From Corynebacterium rouxii (GTDB taxonomy: Bacteria; Actinomycetota; Actinomycetes; Mycobacteriales; Mycobacteriaceae), in the NCBI RefSeq assembly GCF_902702935.1, contig NZ_LR738855.1:558001-622000 (forward strand): a stretch of DNA of 64,000 nucleotides, written 5' to 3'. The translations under genes and the position numbers were made by a program. Shown piece by piece: positions 7,545 through 16,261 of this stretch; the stretch's first letter is position 1; every line of letters begins with the position of its first letter. Under the pieces are notes generated by a model. The model saw only the letters and a program-made list of their open reading frames with translations. It searched no databases and had not been told where the DNA came from.

Positions 7545-8125
7545 AGGAATGGCACCCAGCTGGGTCGCCCGATCTCGCCCTCTCGTCGGTGTCTTCCTCG
7601 CCGTAGTCCTCATCGTCACGGGTATCTTCAAAGCCAATGTCGATCATCAAACCGGTGCCTATGCCACCGGTGCCCTCGTTTCTGTTAACTTCCGGTGCCT
7701 GCGCGGTCACGTTATGGTCGATAGGCGCCCTGCGCACCCAACGACGCAGGCAGCAACCATGGCGGTAACCGCCGGATTTTCGTCATTACCCTAATTTTTA
7801 TCTACACAACCGTTGGCCAACATGATCGAACGTCCGGAAGGAATTCGCGTTTCTGCCTGTTTCATCGTCGCCATCATTGCCATATCGGCCCTGCCGCGGG
7901 CGCATAGAGCCTTCGAATTGCGCACGCCGCATCATCGACGTCTCCCGCAGACTACGAACGCAAAGAAGCGGAAACACGCAGCTAAAACAACTTCCCCGAC
8001 ACCACGCCACTGGTGTTTCTAGAAGTAGGAATCCGCGATGCCAGCGAGTTCTACTCGCCGATTACAATTACCGGTCATGTTGGGTAGACGGGGTGCTGGG
8101 GGCGTCGCTATGCAGGAAAATGACA
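7545..8125 (+). pseudogene. APC-superfamily amino-acid permease, 3' part of the interrupted gene
   Basis: From about 7546 the translation MAPSWVARSRPLVGVFLAVVLIVTGIFKANVDHQTGAYATGALV follows the family pattern directly after the segment that ends at 4640. Several frame changes follow (around 7690, 7795 and 7880). Recognisable pieces include TLWSIGARRTQRR, TVANMIERPEGIRVSACFIVAI, RAFELRT and VGIRDASEFYSPI, the last being a soluble C-terminal region. The gene is clearly dead. Its separation from the 5' part shows the insertion event. Confidence 0.7.
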
Positions 8126-8168
8126 GACAGTGAGGGATTATGCGGGCACGTCAGGTAAGATTTTGGCC

Positions 8169-9746
8169 GTGACGCAGCAAACTTCCCAAAAACACAATCC
8201 AGTCTTGGTTGTAGACTTTGGCGCGCAGTACGCCCAGCTGATCGCTCGGCGCGTGCGCGAAGCCAACATCTACTCCGAGGTCGTCCCGCATACCGCCACC
8301 GTTGAAGAGATCAAGGCCAAGAACCCAGCGGCGTTGATCCTGTCCGGTGGCCCATCATCGGTCTACGCCGACGGCGCGCCATCGCTTGACCCACAGGTGC
8401 TCGAACTCGGCATCCCTGTCTTCGGTATCTGCTACGGGTTCCAAGCCATGACCCACGCCTTGGGTGGCACTGTGGCCAACACCGGCAACCGTGAATACGG
8501 CCGCACCGAAATGACCGTCGACGGCGGCATTCTCCACGCTGGCCTCGAAGCAACCCACAAAGTGTGGATGAGTCACGGGGACGCTGTCTCCGTCGCACCA
8601 GAGGGATTCGTTGTCACCGCCCACTCCGAAGGTGCACCTGTGGCAGCCTTCGAATGCGCCGAAAAGCGCATGGCAGGCGTGCAATACCACCCAGAGGTTC
8701 TGCACTCGCCACACGGCCAAGAAGTCATGGTGCGCTTCCTCACCGAGATCGCCGGTCTTGAACAAAACTGGACCGCGGCCAACATCGCCGAAGAGCTTAT
8801 CGACGCAGTCCGCGCACAAGTCGGACCAGAAGGCCGCGCTATCTGCGGACTTTCTGGCGGCGTTGACTCCGCAGTCGCTGCAGCACTCGTCCAGCGCGCC
8901 ATCGGCGACCGCCTTACCTGCGTATTCGTCGACCATGGCTTGCTGCGTGCAGGCGAACGCGAACAGGTCCAAACTGACTTCGTCGCCGCAACCGGCGCAA
9001 AACTCGTCACCGTTGATGAGCGCGAAGCATTCCTCAACAAGCTCGCAGGTGTCACCGAACCAGAAGCCAAGCGCAAAGCCATCGGCGCGGAATTCATCCG
9101 CTCCTTCGAACGCGCAGTCGCCGGCGTTCTCGACGACGCCCCCGAAGGCTCCACCGTGGACTTCCTCGTCCAAGGCACCCTCTACCCAGACGTTGTCGAA
9201 TCCGGCGGCGGCTCCGGTACCGCAAACATCAAGAGCCACCACAACGTAGGCGGTCTGCCTGACGACGTAGAATTCCAACTCGTCGAACCACTACGCCTAC
9301 TGTTCAAAGACGAAGTCCGCGCAGTGGGCCGTGAACTCGGTTTGCCTGAAGAAATCGTCAACCGTCAGCCCTTCCCAGGACCTGGCCTTGGCATCCGCAT
9401 CATCGGCGAAGTCACCGAAGAGCGCCTCGAAACACTACGTGCAGCTGACCTCATCGCCCGCACCGAGCTGACCGCAGCCGGCCTCGACAGCGAAATCTGG
9501 CAGTGCCCAGTAGTTTTGCTTGCCGACGTCCGCTCCGTCGGCGTCCAAGGCGACGGCCGCACCTACGGACACCCCATCGTCTTGCGCCCCGTCTCCTCCG
9601 AAGACGCCATGACCGCAGACTGGACCCGACTGCCATACGACGTGCTCGAAAAAATCTCCACTCGTATCACCAACGAGGTTCCAGACGTCAACCGTGTCGT
9701 CCTCGACTGCACCTCCAAGCCACCAGGAACCATTGAGTGGGAGTAA
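8169..9746 (+). CDS. guaA: GMP synthase (glutamine-hydrolysing)
   Basis: GuaA converts XMP, ATP and glutamine to GMP in purine synthesis in the cytoplasm. The protein has 525 residues from GTG 8169, the usual length. The N-terminal class-I glutaminase domain shows the oxyanion strand [13 protein letters not shown], nucleophile motif GICYGFQAM and the histidine-glutamate pair in [12 protein letters not shown]. The central ATP pyrophosphatase domain has the P-loop [13 protein letters not shown]. The C-terminal dimerisation domain ends with the family signature [11 protein letters not shown]. The frame extends upstream to 8130, but the GTG at 8169 has ribosome site AGGTAAG about 9 bases upstream and gives the conserved N-terminus. 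A strong hairpin follows the gene at 9765-9817. Confidence 0.97.
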   Translation: MTQQTSQKHNPVLVVDFGAQYAQLIARRVREANIYSEVVPHTATVEEIKAKNPAALILSGGPSSVYADGAPSLDPQVLELGIPVFGICYGFQAMTHALGGTVANTGNREYGRTEMTVDGGILHAGLEATHKVWMSHGDAVSVAPEGFVVTAHSEGAPVAAFECAEKRMAGVQYHPEVLHSPHGQEVMVRFLTEIAGLEQNWTAANIAEELIDAVRAQVGPEGRAICGLSGGVDSAVAAALVQRAIGDRLTCVFVDHGLLRAGEREQVQTDFVAATGAKLVTVDEREAFLNKLAGVTEPEAKRKAIGAEFIRSFERAVAGVLDDAPEGSTVDFLVQGTLYPDVVESGGGSGTANIKSHHNVGGLPDDVEFQLVEPLRLLFKDEVRAVGRELGLPEEIVNRQPFPGPGLGIRIIGEVTEERLETLRAADLIARTELTAAGLDSEIWQCPVVLLADVRSVGVQGDGRTYGHPIVLRPVSSEDAMTADWTRLPYDVLEKISTRITNEVPDVNRVVLDCTSKPPGTIEWE

Positions 9747-9764
9747 CCCCCACACAGTTTCAAC

Positions 9765-9817
9765 ACGAAGCCCCCACGCATGCAGTAATTCCTACTGCAT
9801 AATGTGGGGGTTTCGTG
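9765..9817. terminator. Bidirectional terminator between guaA and the convergent gene
   Basis: CACGAAGCCCCCAC pairs with GTGGGGGTTTCGTG across a loop of about 25 bases, which itself contains a small stem (ATGCAGTAATTCCTACTGCAT). Confidence 0.8.
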
Positions 9818-9821
9818 CTTC

Positions 9822-10520
9822 CTAACCCACCGGCACTACCGACACCACCTCGCCTAAATCCACAATCTCTCCTGACGGCGATGCCACAACACAACGCCCG
9901 CCGATCGCATAGTTGATGAGTTTTCCGGAAAGAATCGTCGATTCTTTCCGGCGATTCTTAGTCGTGTAGGCGGTGATTTTCCGTGTGCTGGCATTGCTCA
10001 GTACGAGCGTGGGGGCGTCGTGAAGCGTAGGCGCAAGCGTGACGAGGAGACGCGTGGCGGTGGCGGGGGTGAGATCTCCGAGGTTGTCGATGTGCGTGAT
10101 GACGCCGTAGCGGTGGGCGTCGATACGTAGTGGTTGGTGGATTTCTGCGCGGGTGATTTGCTCGAATTTCCACGTGGTGGGGGCGTTGCCGAGGGCTGCT
10201 ATACGATGCCCACAGATGATGAATTCCGCGGTAGGGGATGTGGTGCGGATGCGGTAGGTGCGGCCGCTTGCCAAGGTGTCTTCGCTAAGCGCGGTGGGGT
10301 AATCGTCGAGGTAGGAGCGAAGGATCGCGAGGGTGTCGGCGGGGGTGCTGTCCCAATCAAGGCCATGATTGCGCAGGATGTCAAGGATTGCGACGAGGCT
10401 GAGGTTCGGTTGGCCTTGCCAGATGTCTTCGACAAGCCGCAGGATGGTGGGGATGGTGGTGGGGTCGGGGGAAGTCACTCTTATCAGTGTAGGGGGTAGC
10501 GGGGGTGTGAGCCTATGCAC
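9822..10520 (-). CDS. Hypothetical cytoplasmic protein (WYL-like or YafY-like length and feel, not assigned)
   Basis: A protein of 232 residues without signal peptide or membrane segment. I do not recognise a family with confidence. Visible features are an N-terminal helical part (TILRLVEDIWQGQPNLSLVAILDILRNHGLDW), a central basic strand-rich region (SGRTYRIRTTSPTAEFIICGHRIAALG), and a C-terminal part carrying the dispersed palindrome read as KESTILSGK. The palindrome copy (9927-9949) is in a predicted surface loop before KLINYAIGGRCVV. The start may be the ATG at 10520 or the GTG encoding VTSPDPTT at about 10478. It converges on guaA across a shared terminator. Confidence 0.65.
   Translation of the reverse strand: MHRLTPPLPPTLIRVTSPDPTTIPTILRLVEDIWQGQPNLSLVAILDILRNHGLDWDSTPADTLAILRSYLDDYPTALSEDTLASGRTYRIRTTSPTAEFIICGHRIAALGNAPTTWKFEQITRAEIHQPLRIDAHRYGVITHIDNLGDLTPATATRLLVTLAPTLHDAPTLVLSNASTRKITAYTTKNRRKESTILSGKLINYAIGGRCVVASPSGEIVDLGEVVSVVPVG
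9927..9949. repeat. Dispersed palindrome, copy in hypothetical gene
   Basis: A perfect palindrome with half-site GGAAAGAATC, read on the minus strand as KESTILS in the host protein. Confidence 0.9.
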
Positions 10521-10598
10521 TGTTGCGTGTACTTGCGCAGCGGGGTCACGTAGTAGTGTGCTGAGCAGTAGTTAAGAGTGATGCATGGAGGTTTCGCG

Positions 10599-11054
10599 AT
10601 GATTATCGATCAGTACTGGGGGAAGTACTTTGGCGATAGCGCCGATAGTCAGCGTCTGGCGCAGTATCTTGCTGGAAAGAATCGTGAAGTCCTTCCTACC
10701 TCAGAGATTTTCCAGGACTTTCAGCTCGCGCAGCTCAGTGGTAATTACACAGAGGCCCAGCTCGATGGAGCTGGGTGGCACTTCGACTCGGCGTTTCAGT
10801 TTGTGATCGACTTAGCGGTGCTAGTGCTGGAATCGAAGAAAGTAGGGCGGTTTAGCATCGCACGGATTGGGGGCCCTGAGGATCGTTTTATGCGTATCGA
10901 CGCCGCCACCGACGAACTGCTCCCCATCACCATGGCGTTAAAACACTATGCACTTGCGCCCGAAGATTATCTTTTCTCCCAAGGCATTGATGAAGAAGAC
11001 TGGTATGAGCTGGGCAATCTTTGCGAGGAGATTCGTGCCCAGCTCGATGCGTAG
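10599..11054 (+). CDS. Hypothetical acidic cytoplasmic protein
   Basis: A protein of 151 residues from ATG 10599, which has ribosome site GGAGG 7 bases upstream; the in-frame ATG at 10578 lacks one. It is acidic, soluble, and has no signal peptide. Visible segments are MIIDQYWGKYFGDSADSQRLAQYL, a repeated SEIFQDFQLAQLSGNYTEAQL region, and an acidic C-terminus EDYLFSQGIDEEDWYELGNLCEEI. I recognise no family. Its position between guaA and the envelope-stress genes may be conserved in corynebacteria, but its role is unknown. Confidence 0.7.
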   Translation: MIIDQYWGKYFGDSADSQRLAQYLAGKNREVLPTSEIFQDFQLAQLSGNYTEAQLDGAGWHFDSAFQFVIDLAVLVLESKKVGRFSIARIGGPEDRFMRIDAATDELLPITMALKHYALAPEDYLFSQGIDEEDWYELGNLCEEIRAQLDA

Positions 11055-11068
11055 CCACACGGAGTGAT

Positions 11069-12238
11069 TTAAGAAACCCTGATATCCCCGATGTCGTTGA
11101 TCACGACAAGGCGAAGCGTGCTGCCATCGGCTTGATCATTGACGGTATCCGACGGGCAGGAAGAACTGCCAACCTTGTTCTTGCAGGTAACGATGGTGCG
11201 GATGTCGTCAGACAAGCGAACATCAATGTCGCCGATATTTGATTCGACAATGACCTCACGATCGTGGTCAAGCTTGTGAAGATCGCGCAAATCTAACGAA
11301 ATATCACCCACATCGGTGTTGTACTCATCAGCAAGCTCCGTGCTAGTAGTAGGACGTACTTCAACGCTGCTCACCGACTTCGAGGTCACCCAAGGGACTA
11401 CGCCTATGAACGCAAACACAATAGACGCACAACCAATGGCGGCAGCAGATAACAACGCCACCAAGCCGATCACCCACGGCGTACGACGCTTCCGCTTAGG
11501 CTGCGGCTGCTCAGTAGGATCTGGCAAATCCCAAGCAAACGGAGCTGCCCCTAGCGGATCCCATGCGGGCGGTTGTTCACCACTGACCGGTGCAGTATGC
11601 CCGGGCACTGGGGAATATCCGCTTAAATCTACCGTTGGTGCAGGGGGATCGGTTTCTGTGAATGAATCTGTTGTGGTGAACGGATCTGTGGTGGAGAAAC
11701 CTTCAGCCTGAGAGCCGGGCTCCTTACCCGTGGGGAACAACAAACCCACCGGGGGTACGGGAGTGCGCTGGTGCAACAAATACCAACTGGCGACGAACAT
11801 AGCTATTGCAGCAATACCAGAGAACCGAAATGCCTCTCCCCACGACGTAGTAAACGCGATGAAAAGAAGAAATGCTATCAGCACCCAACCAGTCTGCTTC
11901 TGTTGTTTTTCCGCATCCGACAAAAATTGCTGTCCAGGTGCGTCTACTGTTCTTGTTGAAGACGCATTCTGTACAACCAATTCCCACGGCGAATAGCGCA
12001 TCGAATACTTCGGCATGGTTAGCCACGCTACTAAGTACAGTGCCAGTCCCCAGCCAGAAAACAGCAGGAGAACAAAAAGGATACGAATCAAAGTGGGATC
12101 AATCTGATATCGCACACCGATTCCCTCACACACACCCGCAATCTTGGCATTGCCACCTTGGGCGCTAGGCAGACGGACTGGGCGAGTGTCCCATATGTTT
12201 TTCCACGTTGTTTCCATAACTCCCATTGTGCCGACCAC
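11069..12238 (-). CDS. esrI: PspC-domain membrane protein, EsrI-like inhibitor of the envelope-stress system
   Basis: A protein of 389 residues. Residues 15-75 form a PspC domain (GNAKIAGVCEGIGVRYQIDPTLIRILFVLLLFSGWGLALYLVAWLTMP). Further membrane segments follow at TGWVLIAFLLFIAF and IAAIAMFVASWYLLH, then a proline/threonine-rich linker and a last membrane segment (WVIGLVALLSAAAIGCASIVFAFIGVVPW). The extracytoplasmic C-terminus has LDLRDLHKL and NIGDIDVRL repeats of the DUF4097/toast-rack kind. It is divergent from a PspC-containing histidine kinase and its regulator, the arrangement of the C. glutamicum EsrISR three-component system, in which EsrI keeps the kinase quiet. GTG 12238 has ribosome site GGAGG 5 bases upstream. 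Confidence 0.8.
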   Translation of the reverse strand: MVGTMGVMETTWKNIWDTRPVRLPSAQGGNAKIAGVCEGIGVRYQIDPTLIRILFVLLLFSGWGLALYLVAWLTMPKYSMRYSPWELVVQNASSTRTVDAPGQQFLSDAEKQQKQTGWVLIAFLLFIAFTTSWGEAFRFSGIAAIAMFVASWYLLHQRTPVPPVGLLFPTGKEPGSQAEGFSTTDPFTTTDSFTETDPPAPTVDLSGYSPVPGHTAPVSGEQPPAWDPLGAAPFAWDLPDPTEQPQPKRKRRTPWVIGLVALLSAAAIGCASIVFAFIGVVPWVTSKSVSSVEVRPTTSTELADEYNTDVGDISLDLRDLHKLDHDREVIVESNIGDIDVRLSDDIRTIVTCKNKVGSSSCPSDTVNDQADGSTLRLVVINDIGDIRVS

Positions 12239-12354
12239 CGCGTCCTCCCCACATCAGGGATAGCCCTGAACTTCACCCTTAAAAACAAAAACCTTAAACA
12301 TTCAGGGACATCCCCTATGTGCCTATGGCCACAGCGCGTGCAAGAATAAGCCAC

Positions 12355-13527
12355 ATGCAGCCAGCCTTTCCCCGCTATTATCGCGACCGCTCCCACGGCA
12401 TAGTCGCCGGTGTTGCCGCAGGACTAGCCAGCTATTTAGGTGTCAAAGTTGTAACAGTGCGATGGGTTCTTGCACTGTTGTCATTTGTCAATGGAATAGG
12501 CATCTTTTTTTACGTCGCCGTGTGGCTTTTTATCCCCACGCGCCTAGAATCTCCTAATGCTGACAGCACCCCCAGTACCAGTGCAAAAACATACATAGAT
12601 CAGAGCGCACCAGCCAAGCTGACCAACTGGTTCTTGATCCTCGCCGCGCTAGCAGGGGCTGTGTTGACGGGAGGAATCGCCAATTCTTTCCTAGGAATTT
12701 CCACGCCATTGCTGCTGTCACTCGCGATTTGCGCCGTCGGCATAGTCCTGTCGTGGATTGCATACGACCGCTTTAATTCGAAATATTCGATTGCCATTAT
12801 TGCTGTGGGAATAGTTTTTGTTTTTACCGGCATTGTCCTAGCCACCGTGGCGTGGGGAGGCGATAGCGGCTTCGGGGTAGCACTGCTTGCTGTTGCGCTT
12901 ACTCTTTTAGGCGTTTCGGCGTTAGCTGTACCGTTTGGCTTGCAGATGTGGCGTCGCTACACAGAGGAAAGTCGACAGCGTGCTGCAGCGGATGAACGCG
13001 CGGAGATTGCGGCAAGAATTCACGATTCTGTCCTACAAACACTGGCGTTGATTCAAAAACGTTCCACTGAAGCTGAAGTGCAAAAACTGGCGCGTTTCCA
13101 AGAACGAGAACTACGTCAGTGGCTCTTTGCTCCCCGCGACAATGTGACTCTTTTTGCTGCGATTGAGCGCGCATGCGGAGAAGTGGAAGACATGTTTGGC
13201 GTAACAGTACATCCTGTCACTGTGGGAGAAGACCGCATCATTGACCAGAACACCCAAGCCGCAGTTTTAGCTGCTCGCGAAGCTATGGTCAACGCCGCTA
13301 AGCACGCGGGTGTTCCCACTATCGACGTTTATGCTGAATGTTTTGACAACGTAGAGATCTACGTGCGTGATCGCGGGCCCGGATTTGATATGGATGCCAT
13401 CGGCGACGATCGTCACGGTGTGCGTGATTCCATCATCGGTAGAGTGCAGCGTTGCGGCGGTGAAGTAGGAATCACCTCCAATAACGGCACGGAAGTCGTG
13501 ATTCGCATGCCTTTTGATGGACAATAG
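12355..13527 (+). CDS. esrS: Sensor histidine kinase with N-terminal PspC domain (EsrS-like)
   Basis: A protein of about 390 residues. It begins with a PspC domain (YYRDRSHGIVAGVAAGLASYLGVKVVTVRWVLALLSFV), followed by four or five membrane helices without a large external sensor. The cytoplasmic kinase has the phosphorylated-histidine motif ARIHDSVLQTLALIQ of the HisKA_3/NarX class, the N-box EAMVNAAKHAG, the G1 box DRGPGFD and a closing GTEVVIRMPF. It should autophosphorylate on envelope stress and pass the phosphate to the response regulator 5 bases downstream. ATG 12355 gives the conserved start; GTG 12319 is an alternative. No clear ribosome site precedes it, so the message may be leaderless. 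Confidence 0.88.
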   Translation: MQPAFPRYYRDRSHGIVAGVAAGLASYLGVKVVTVRWVLALLSFVNGIGIFFYVAVWLFIPTRLESPNADSTPSTSAKTYIDQSAPAKLTNWFLILAALAGAVLTGGIANSFLGISTPLLLSLAICAVGIVLSWIAYDRFNSKYSIAIIAVGIVFVFTGIVLATVAWGGDSGFGVALLAVALTLLGVSALAVPFGLQMWRRYTEESRQRAAADERAEIAARIHDSVLQTLALIQKRSTEAEVQKLARFQERELRQWLFAPRDNVTLFAAIERACGEVEDMFGVTVHPVTVGEDRIIDQNTQAAVLAAREAMVNAAKHAGVPTIDVYAECFDNVEIYVRDRGPGFDMDAIGDDRHGVRDSIIGRVQRCGGEVGITSNNGTEVVIRMPFDGQ

Positions 13528-13532
13528 AAGGC

Positions 13533-14228
13533 ATGAAAGTATTCCTCGTCGATGACCACAGCGTGTTCCGAGCTGGTGTGAAAGCAGAAATTAGCGATGC
13601 TGTCGACATCGTTGGCGAGGCGGGAACTGTCGCCGACGCCATTGCCGGCATCAACGCCACAGATCCAGACGTGGTGCTTCTCGACGTCCACATGCCCGAC
13701 GGAGGCGGCGTAGCTGTTGTGCGCAGCATCCTTTCGCAGCAAGGTGTCGGAAGGAATCGTCGATTCCTTGCGCTAAGCGTTTCGGATGCCGCCGAAGACG
13801 TGATCTCGGTTATCCGTGCTGGTGCTCGTGGTTACGTGACTAAGACGATCTCGGGTGCAGAACTGGTCGATGCTATTCGACGAGTCCATGATGGCGATGC
13901 AGTCTTTTCGCCACGACTCGCTGGATTTGTTTTGGATGCCTTCGCACGCCCCGATCCGGTTGGTGCTGGTGTGGTTAATGCTCCGGAATCTGATCGCGCT
14001 GTTGAGGAAGGTAAACCGGTTGCGGATCCTATCGTGGATGCGTTGACGCGTCGAGAGCTGGAGGTTTTGAAGTTGTTGGCGCGTGGCTATACCTACAAAG
14101 AGATTGCGGCGGAGTTGTTCATTTCGGTGAAGACTGTCGAAACGCATGCGTCGAATATTTTGCGTAAGACACAGCAGTCGAATCGACATGCATTGTCGCG
14201 GTGGGCGCAATCGCACGATCTGGATTAG
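13533..14228 (+). CDS. esrR: NarL/LuxR-family response regulator (EsrR-like)
   Basis: A protein of 231 residues. The receiver domain has the acidic pair VDDHS, phospho-acceptor aspartate in VVLLDVHMPDGGG, the switch serine in LALSVSD and lysine in GYVTKTIS. The C-terminal LuxR helix-turn-helix is LTRRELEVLKLLARGYTYKEIAAELFISVKTVETHASNIL. It is cotranscribed with the kinase. A copy of the dispersed palindrome (13749-13770) lies between helix 3 and strand 4 of the receiver domain and is read as VGRNRRFLA, joining straight into the native LALSVSD strand. This makes the receiver domain slightly longer than usual at this loop. Confidence 0.9.
   Translation: MKVFLVDDHSVFRAGVKAEISDAVDIVGEAGTVADAIAGINATDPDVVLLDVHMPDGGGVAVVRSILSQQGVGRNRRFLALSVSDAAEDVISVIRAGARGYVTKTISGAELVDAIRRVHDGDAVFSPRLAGFVLDAFARPDPVGAGVVNAPESDRAVEEGKPVADPIVDALTRRELEVLKLLARGYTYKEIAAELFISVKTVETHASNILRKTQQSNRHALSRWAQSHDLD
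13749..13770. repeat. Dispersed palindrome, copy in response-regulator receiver domain
   Basis: GGAAGGAATC, GTC, then GATTCCTTG; the last half-site has lost its final bases. It is read as GRNRRFL. Confidence 0.85.
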
Positions 14229-14330
14229 CGCGTGAGGCATTGTGGCTCACAGTTGGGGCTGGTTTTCGTTAGTTTGCTACCGTGGTGTTTATACTTAAAT
14301 GCGCTAAACAATGATGAGGTGTGACGTTGA

Positions 14331-14487
14331 ATAGTTGCATGGGAATCTGGTGAAAATTCAGAATTAACGCACAGCGGTAAGTGTGCGAAGCAGGCGCCTT
14401 GGGGTTAGTAAGCCACTGGAAGAGGGGATCTTCTGGGAATGTGATACGGCGATTCTGCGCCTAGCATGAGAGTCCGAAGACCGAACT
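14331..14487 (+). ncRNA. Cobalamin (B12) riboswitch
   Basis: The conserved pieces appear in order: GGGAATCTGGTGAAAATTCAG (start and P3 region), ACGCACAGCGGTAAGTGTG, GTAAGCCACTGGAAGA, GGGAATGTGATACGGCG, and the 3' box GAGTCCGAAGACCG, which corresponds to the B12-box region of the class. The length of about 155 bases is normal. It stands directly upstream of a broken B12-binding lipoprotein gene, the expected target, so it is now an orphan regulator. Confidence 0.85.
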
Positions 14488-14612
14488 AGTTATAAGGTTG
14501 TTTCCGTTTGTTTCGCGTTCTAAGCAGGCGGGGCGCAGGCGTAAGTCTTGATGGCAGACGCATGCTTATCGACGCTTCCTTCGTGTTGCGATCCCCCAAA
14601 GAGTGTTTCCGC

Positions 14613-14998
14613 GTGAAAACTAAACTTTTCCCTCTGCTTATTCCGGCATTAAGCGCCTCTGTAGTGCTTACTAGTTGTGGCCAATCGGATGAGCCTCAAC
14701 AAAGTGCAACTGGTAGTGGTGTGACGGTTACCAACTGCAGTAAGGAGGTGATTTATGCTCAGACAGACAATCTGTTTGTCAATGACGCCAACATTATTTC
14801 GATGGTGTTGTCGGTAGGCGCTGCAGACAAGATTAGGTATGTTGGCTCAGTTCAGGCTGCCGGTGGGCGTAACGGCGCCGAGGGGATCGAGGACACGTGC
14901 GTAAGAGCATTGAAAAATTTGGTCTTGTTCCGCCGTCGGATGTACAGCCTGTGCTGCAGCTTCCTAAAACCGTTGCTGGTCAGGACTTCCTGAAGTAA
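14613..14998 (+). pseudogene. BtuF-like cobalamin-binding lipoprotein, internally deleted
   Basis: From GTG 14613 the protein begins with a lipoprotein signal (KTKLFPLLIPALSASVVLTSCGQ, lipobox LTSC), then VTVTNCSKEVIYAQTDNLFVNDANIISMVLSVGAADKIRYVGSVQ, typical of periplasmic-binding proteins of the TroA/BtuF type. After the AEGIEDTC region the frame shifts and jumps to a C-terminal end, IEKFGLVPPSDVQPVLQLPKTVAG...QDFLK. Most of both lobes is gone (about 130 residues remain of about 330). The preceding B12 riboswitch identifies the original role as cobalamin uptake. An upstream in-frame extension to 14508 is probably riboswitch sequence, not coding. Confidence 0.75.
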
Positions 14999-15009
14999 AA
15001 CTGCGAAGG

Positions 15010-15459
15010 TTACGTACGTGGTGGCGTGTCGACGAACGCCAGTGCTCTGGTGCCGTCGACATGCGGGAATATTAGCCACATCCATCCGAAAGTAATCAAG
15101 AATGTGATGGCGGTAATCCAGAAGAGGGCTGGCGCTAATAAGGGGGCGAGCATGAGCGCTAGCCATACGAAGAATAGGGGAACTACTTGCGCAAACTTGG
15201 GGGTGTAGTGCATGTTGCGTTTTTCGAGGAATGTGCGGATCTCTTTGCGGTAAGGGTGGGAAAAGAGAACTAGAAAAGCGGCACCTGTGCTGATGAGAAG
15301 CGCGATTACTTGTATCTCGCGTGCAAGGCTAGTGGTCAAGACTGCAACTGCTGCAGCAATGAGAGCTGAGCTGATAAAACGCACTGTTGGTGGGGTGGGG
15401 ATGGGAGTGGACAATGTGGTTGCGGAAATTGAGCTTGATAGGCCATTCATAATGGGCAA
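15010..15459 (-). CDS. Small membrane protein of unknown function
   Basis: A protein of about 149 residues with four hydrophobic segments (FISSALIAAAVAVLTTSLA, VIALLISTGAAFLVLFS, VVPLFFVWLALMLAPLLAPALFWI, ITFLITFGWMWLIFP), separated by a basic loop, PYRKEIRTFLEKRNMHYTPKF. I do not recognise a family. The start may be ATG 15459 or a later one (MNGLSS). It converges on the btuF-like remnant. Confidence 0.65.
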   Translation of the reverse strand: MPIMNGLSSSISATTLSTPIPTPPTVRFISSALIAAAVAVLTTSLAREIQVIALLISTGAAFLVLFSHPYRKEIRTFLEKRNMHYTPKFAQVVPLFFVWLALMLAPLLAPALFWITAITFLITFGWMWLIFPHVDGTRALAFVDTPPRT

Positions 15460-15528
15460 GATTAGCAGTTCCTTTGCTATGTAAGGCTTGACGGGGTGTT
15501 CGCACAGGTTCTATTATAACCACATGGT

Positions 15529-15544
15529 TCAAACTAGTGTTCGA
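15529..15544. promoter_or_regulatory. LexA (SOS) box upstream of imuA'
   Basis: TCAAACTAGTGTTCGA differs from the actinobacterial LexA consensus (TCGAACA-NN-TGTTCGA) at two positions. It lies 69 bases before the first ATG of the imuA' remnant. ImuA'-ImuB-DnaE2 genes are SOS-controlled in mycobacteria, so the site fits its position. Confidence 0.65.
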
Positions 15545-15612
15545 CCTTTTGGGGTGGGGGGGATTTTGCCTTCACGACTGTTGATAGGCGGATTTCTTTA
15601 CTTCGTTCACGT

Positions 15613-16258
15613 ATGCAATCCATATCTAAAAGCGGGGATTTTTCTTTAGATTCTAATTGTAAAGCTGCAGATAAAAACGTTATTCCGTTATCTGATTTAC
15701 TGTCTCGTGTGTTGCTGTGGGGTGGGTTGCCTCGGGGGATGATTATAGAGTCTACTATCGTCCCATTACTTGCCATTTTATTTATCGAACAAGTGAGCGT
15801 TTCTGGTGGGAGGGTAGGGGTTGTAAGCTGGCCAGATCTTAACTATGCGGGTGTGCTGGGATACGAAGCTTGCTATGAGCGGATTTTTGCTGTTCCAGAG
15901 CAGGAACGCACCTCATTACGTGTTGTTGCAGCCCTTGCGCACGGATGCGATCTTGTGATCACACGTGCAGGGCCTACTCCTAGGACATACACGCCGCTCC
16001 AAACTCAACGATTTCGTAATTCTTTACGATCAGATGCTGGCTGCGTGATCATGATGGGAGATCATGTTGTTTCACCTGCAGCGCGTTTAGCTTCTGCGGT
16101 GGTGGGATACCACAGGATTGGGAAAGGGACGGGGACGCATTAAGGCTGTCGAAATCACCGTAACTGGCATGGCTAAGGGTTTTTATCGAACTTCGAAAGT
16201 CATGGTCGGCAAGAACATAGCTTCTGCCGCTGAGAAAACAACGATGAAAGTGCTCTAA
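15613..16258 (+). pseudogene. ImuA'-like RecA-related mutagenesis protein, frameshifted
   Basis: Residues 1-170 contain PLSDLLSRVLLWGGLPRGMIIE, the region that in RecA/ImuA relatives precedes the nucleotide-binding strand, then VGVVSWPDLNYAGVLGYEACYE and RVVAALAHGCDLVITRAG, matching actinobacterial ImuA'. The frame shifts near 16125 into RGRIKAVEITVTGMAKGFYR..., which continues to 16258. The gene stands immediately before imuB, as in the intact imuA'-imuB operon, behind a LexA-type box. Because the Walker A is already lost in ImuA' family members, the main damage visible is the frameshift. The start is uncertain; coding potential extends in frame upstream to about 15555. Confidence 0.7.
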
Positions 16259-16261
16259 AGA

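Noticed and set aside
8355..9278. A 307-codon open frame opposite guaA
   Set aside because: Antisense shadow of guaA, no family resemblance.
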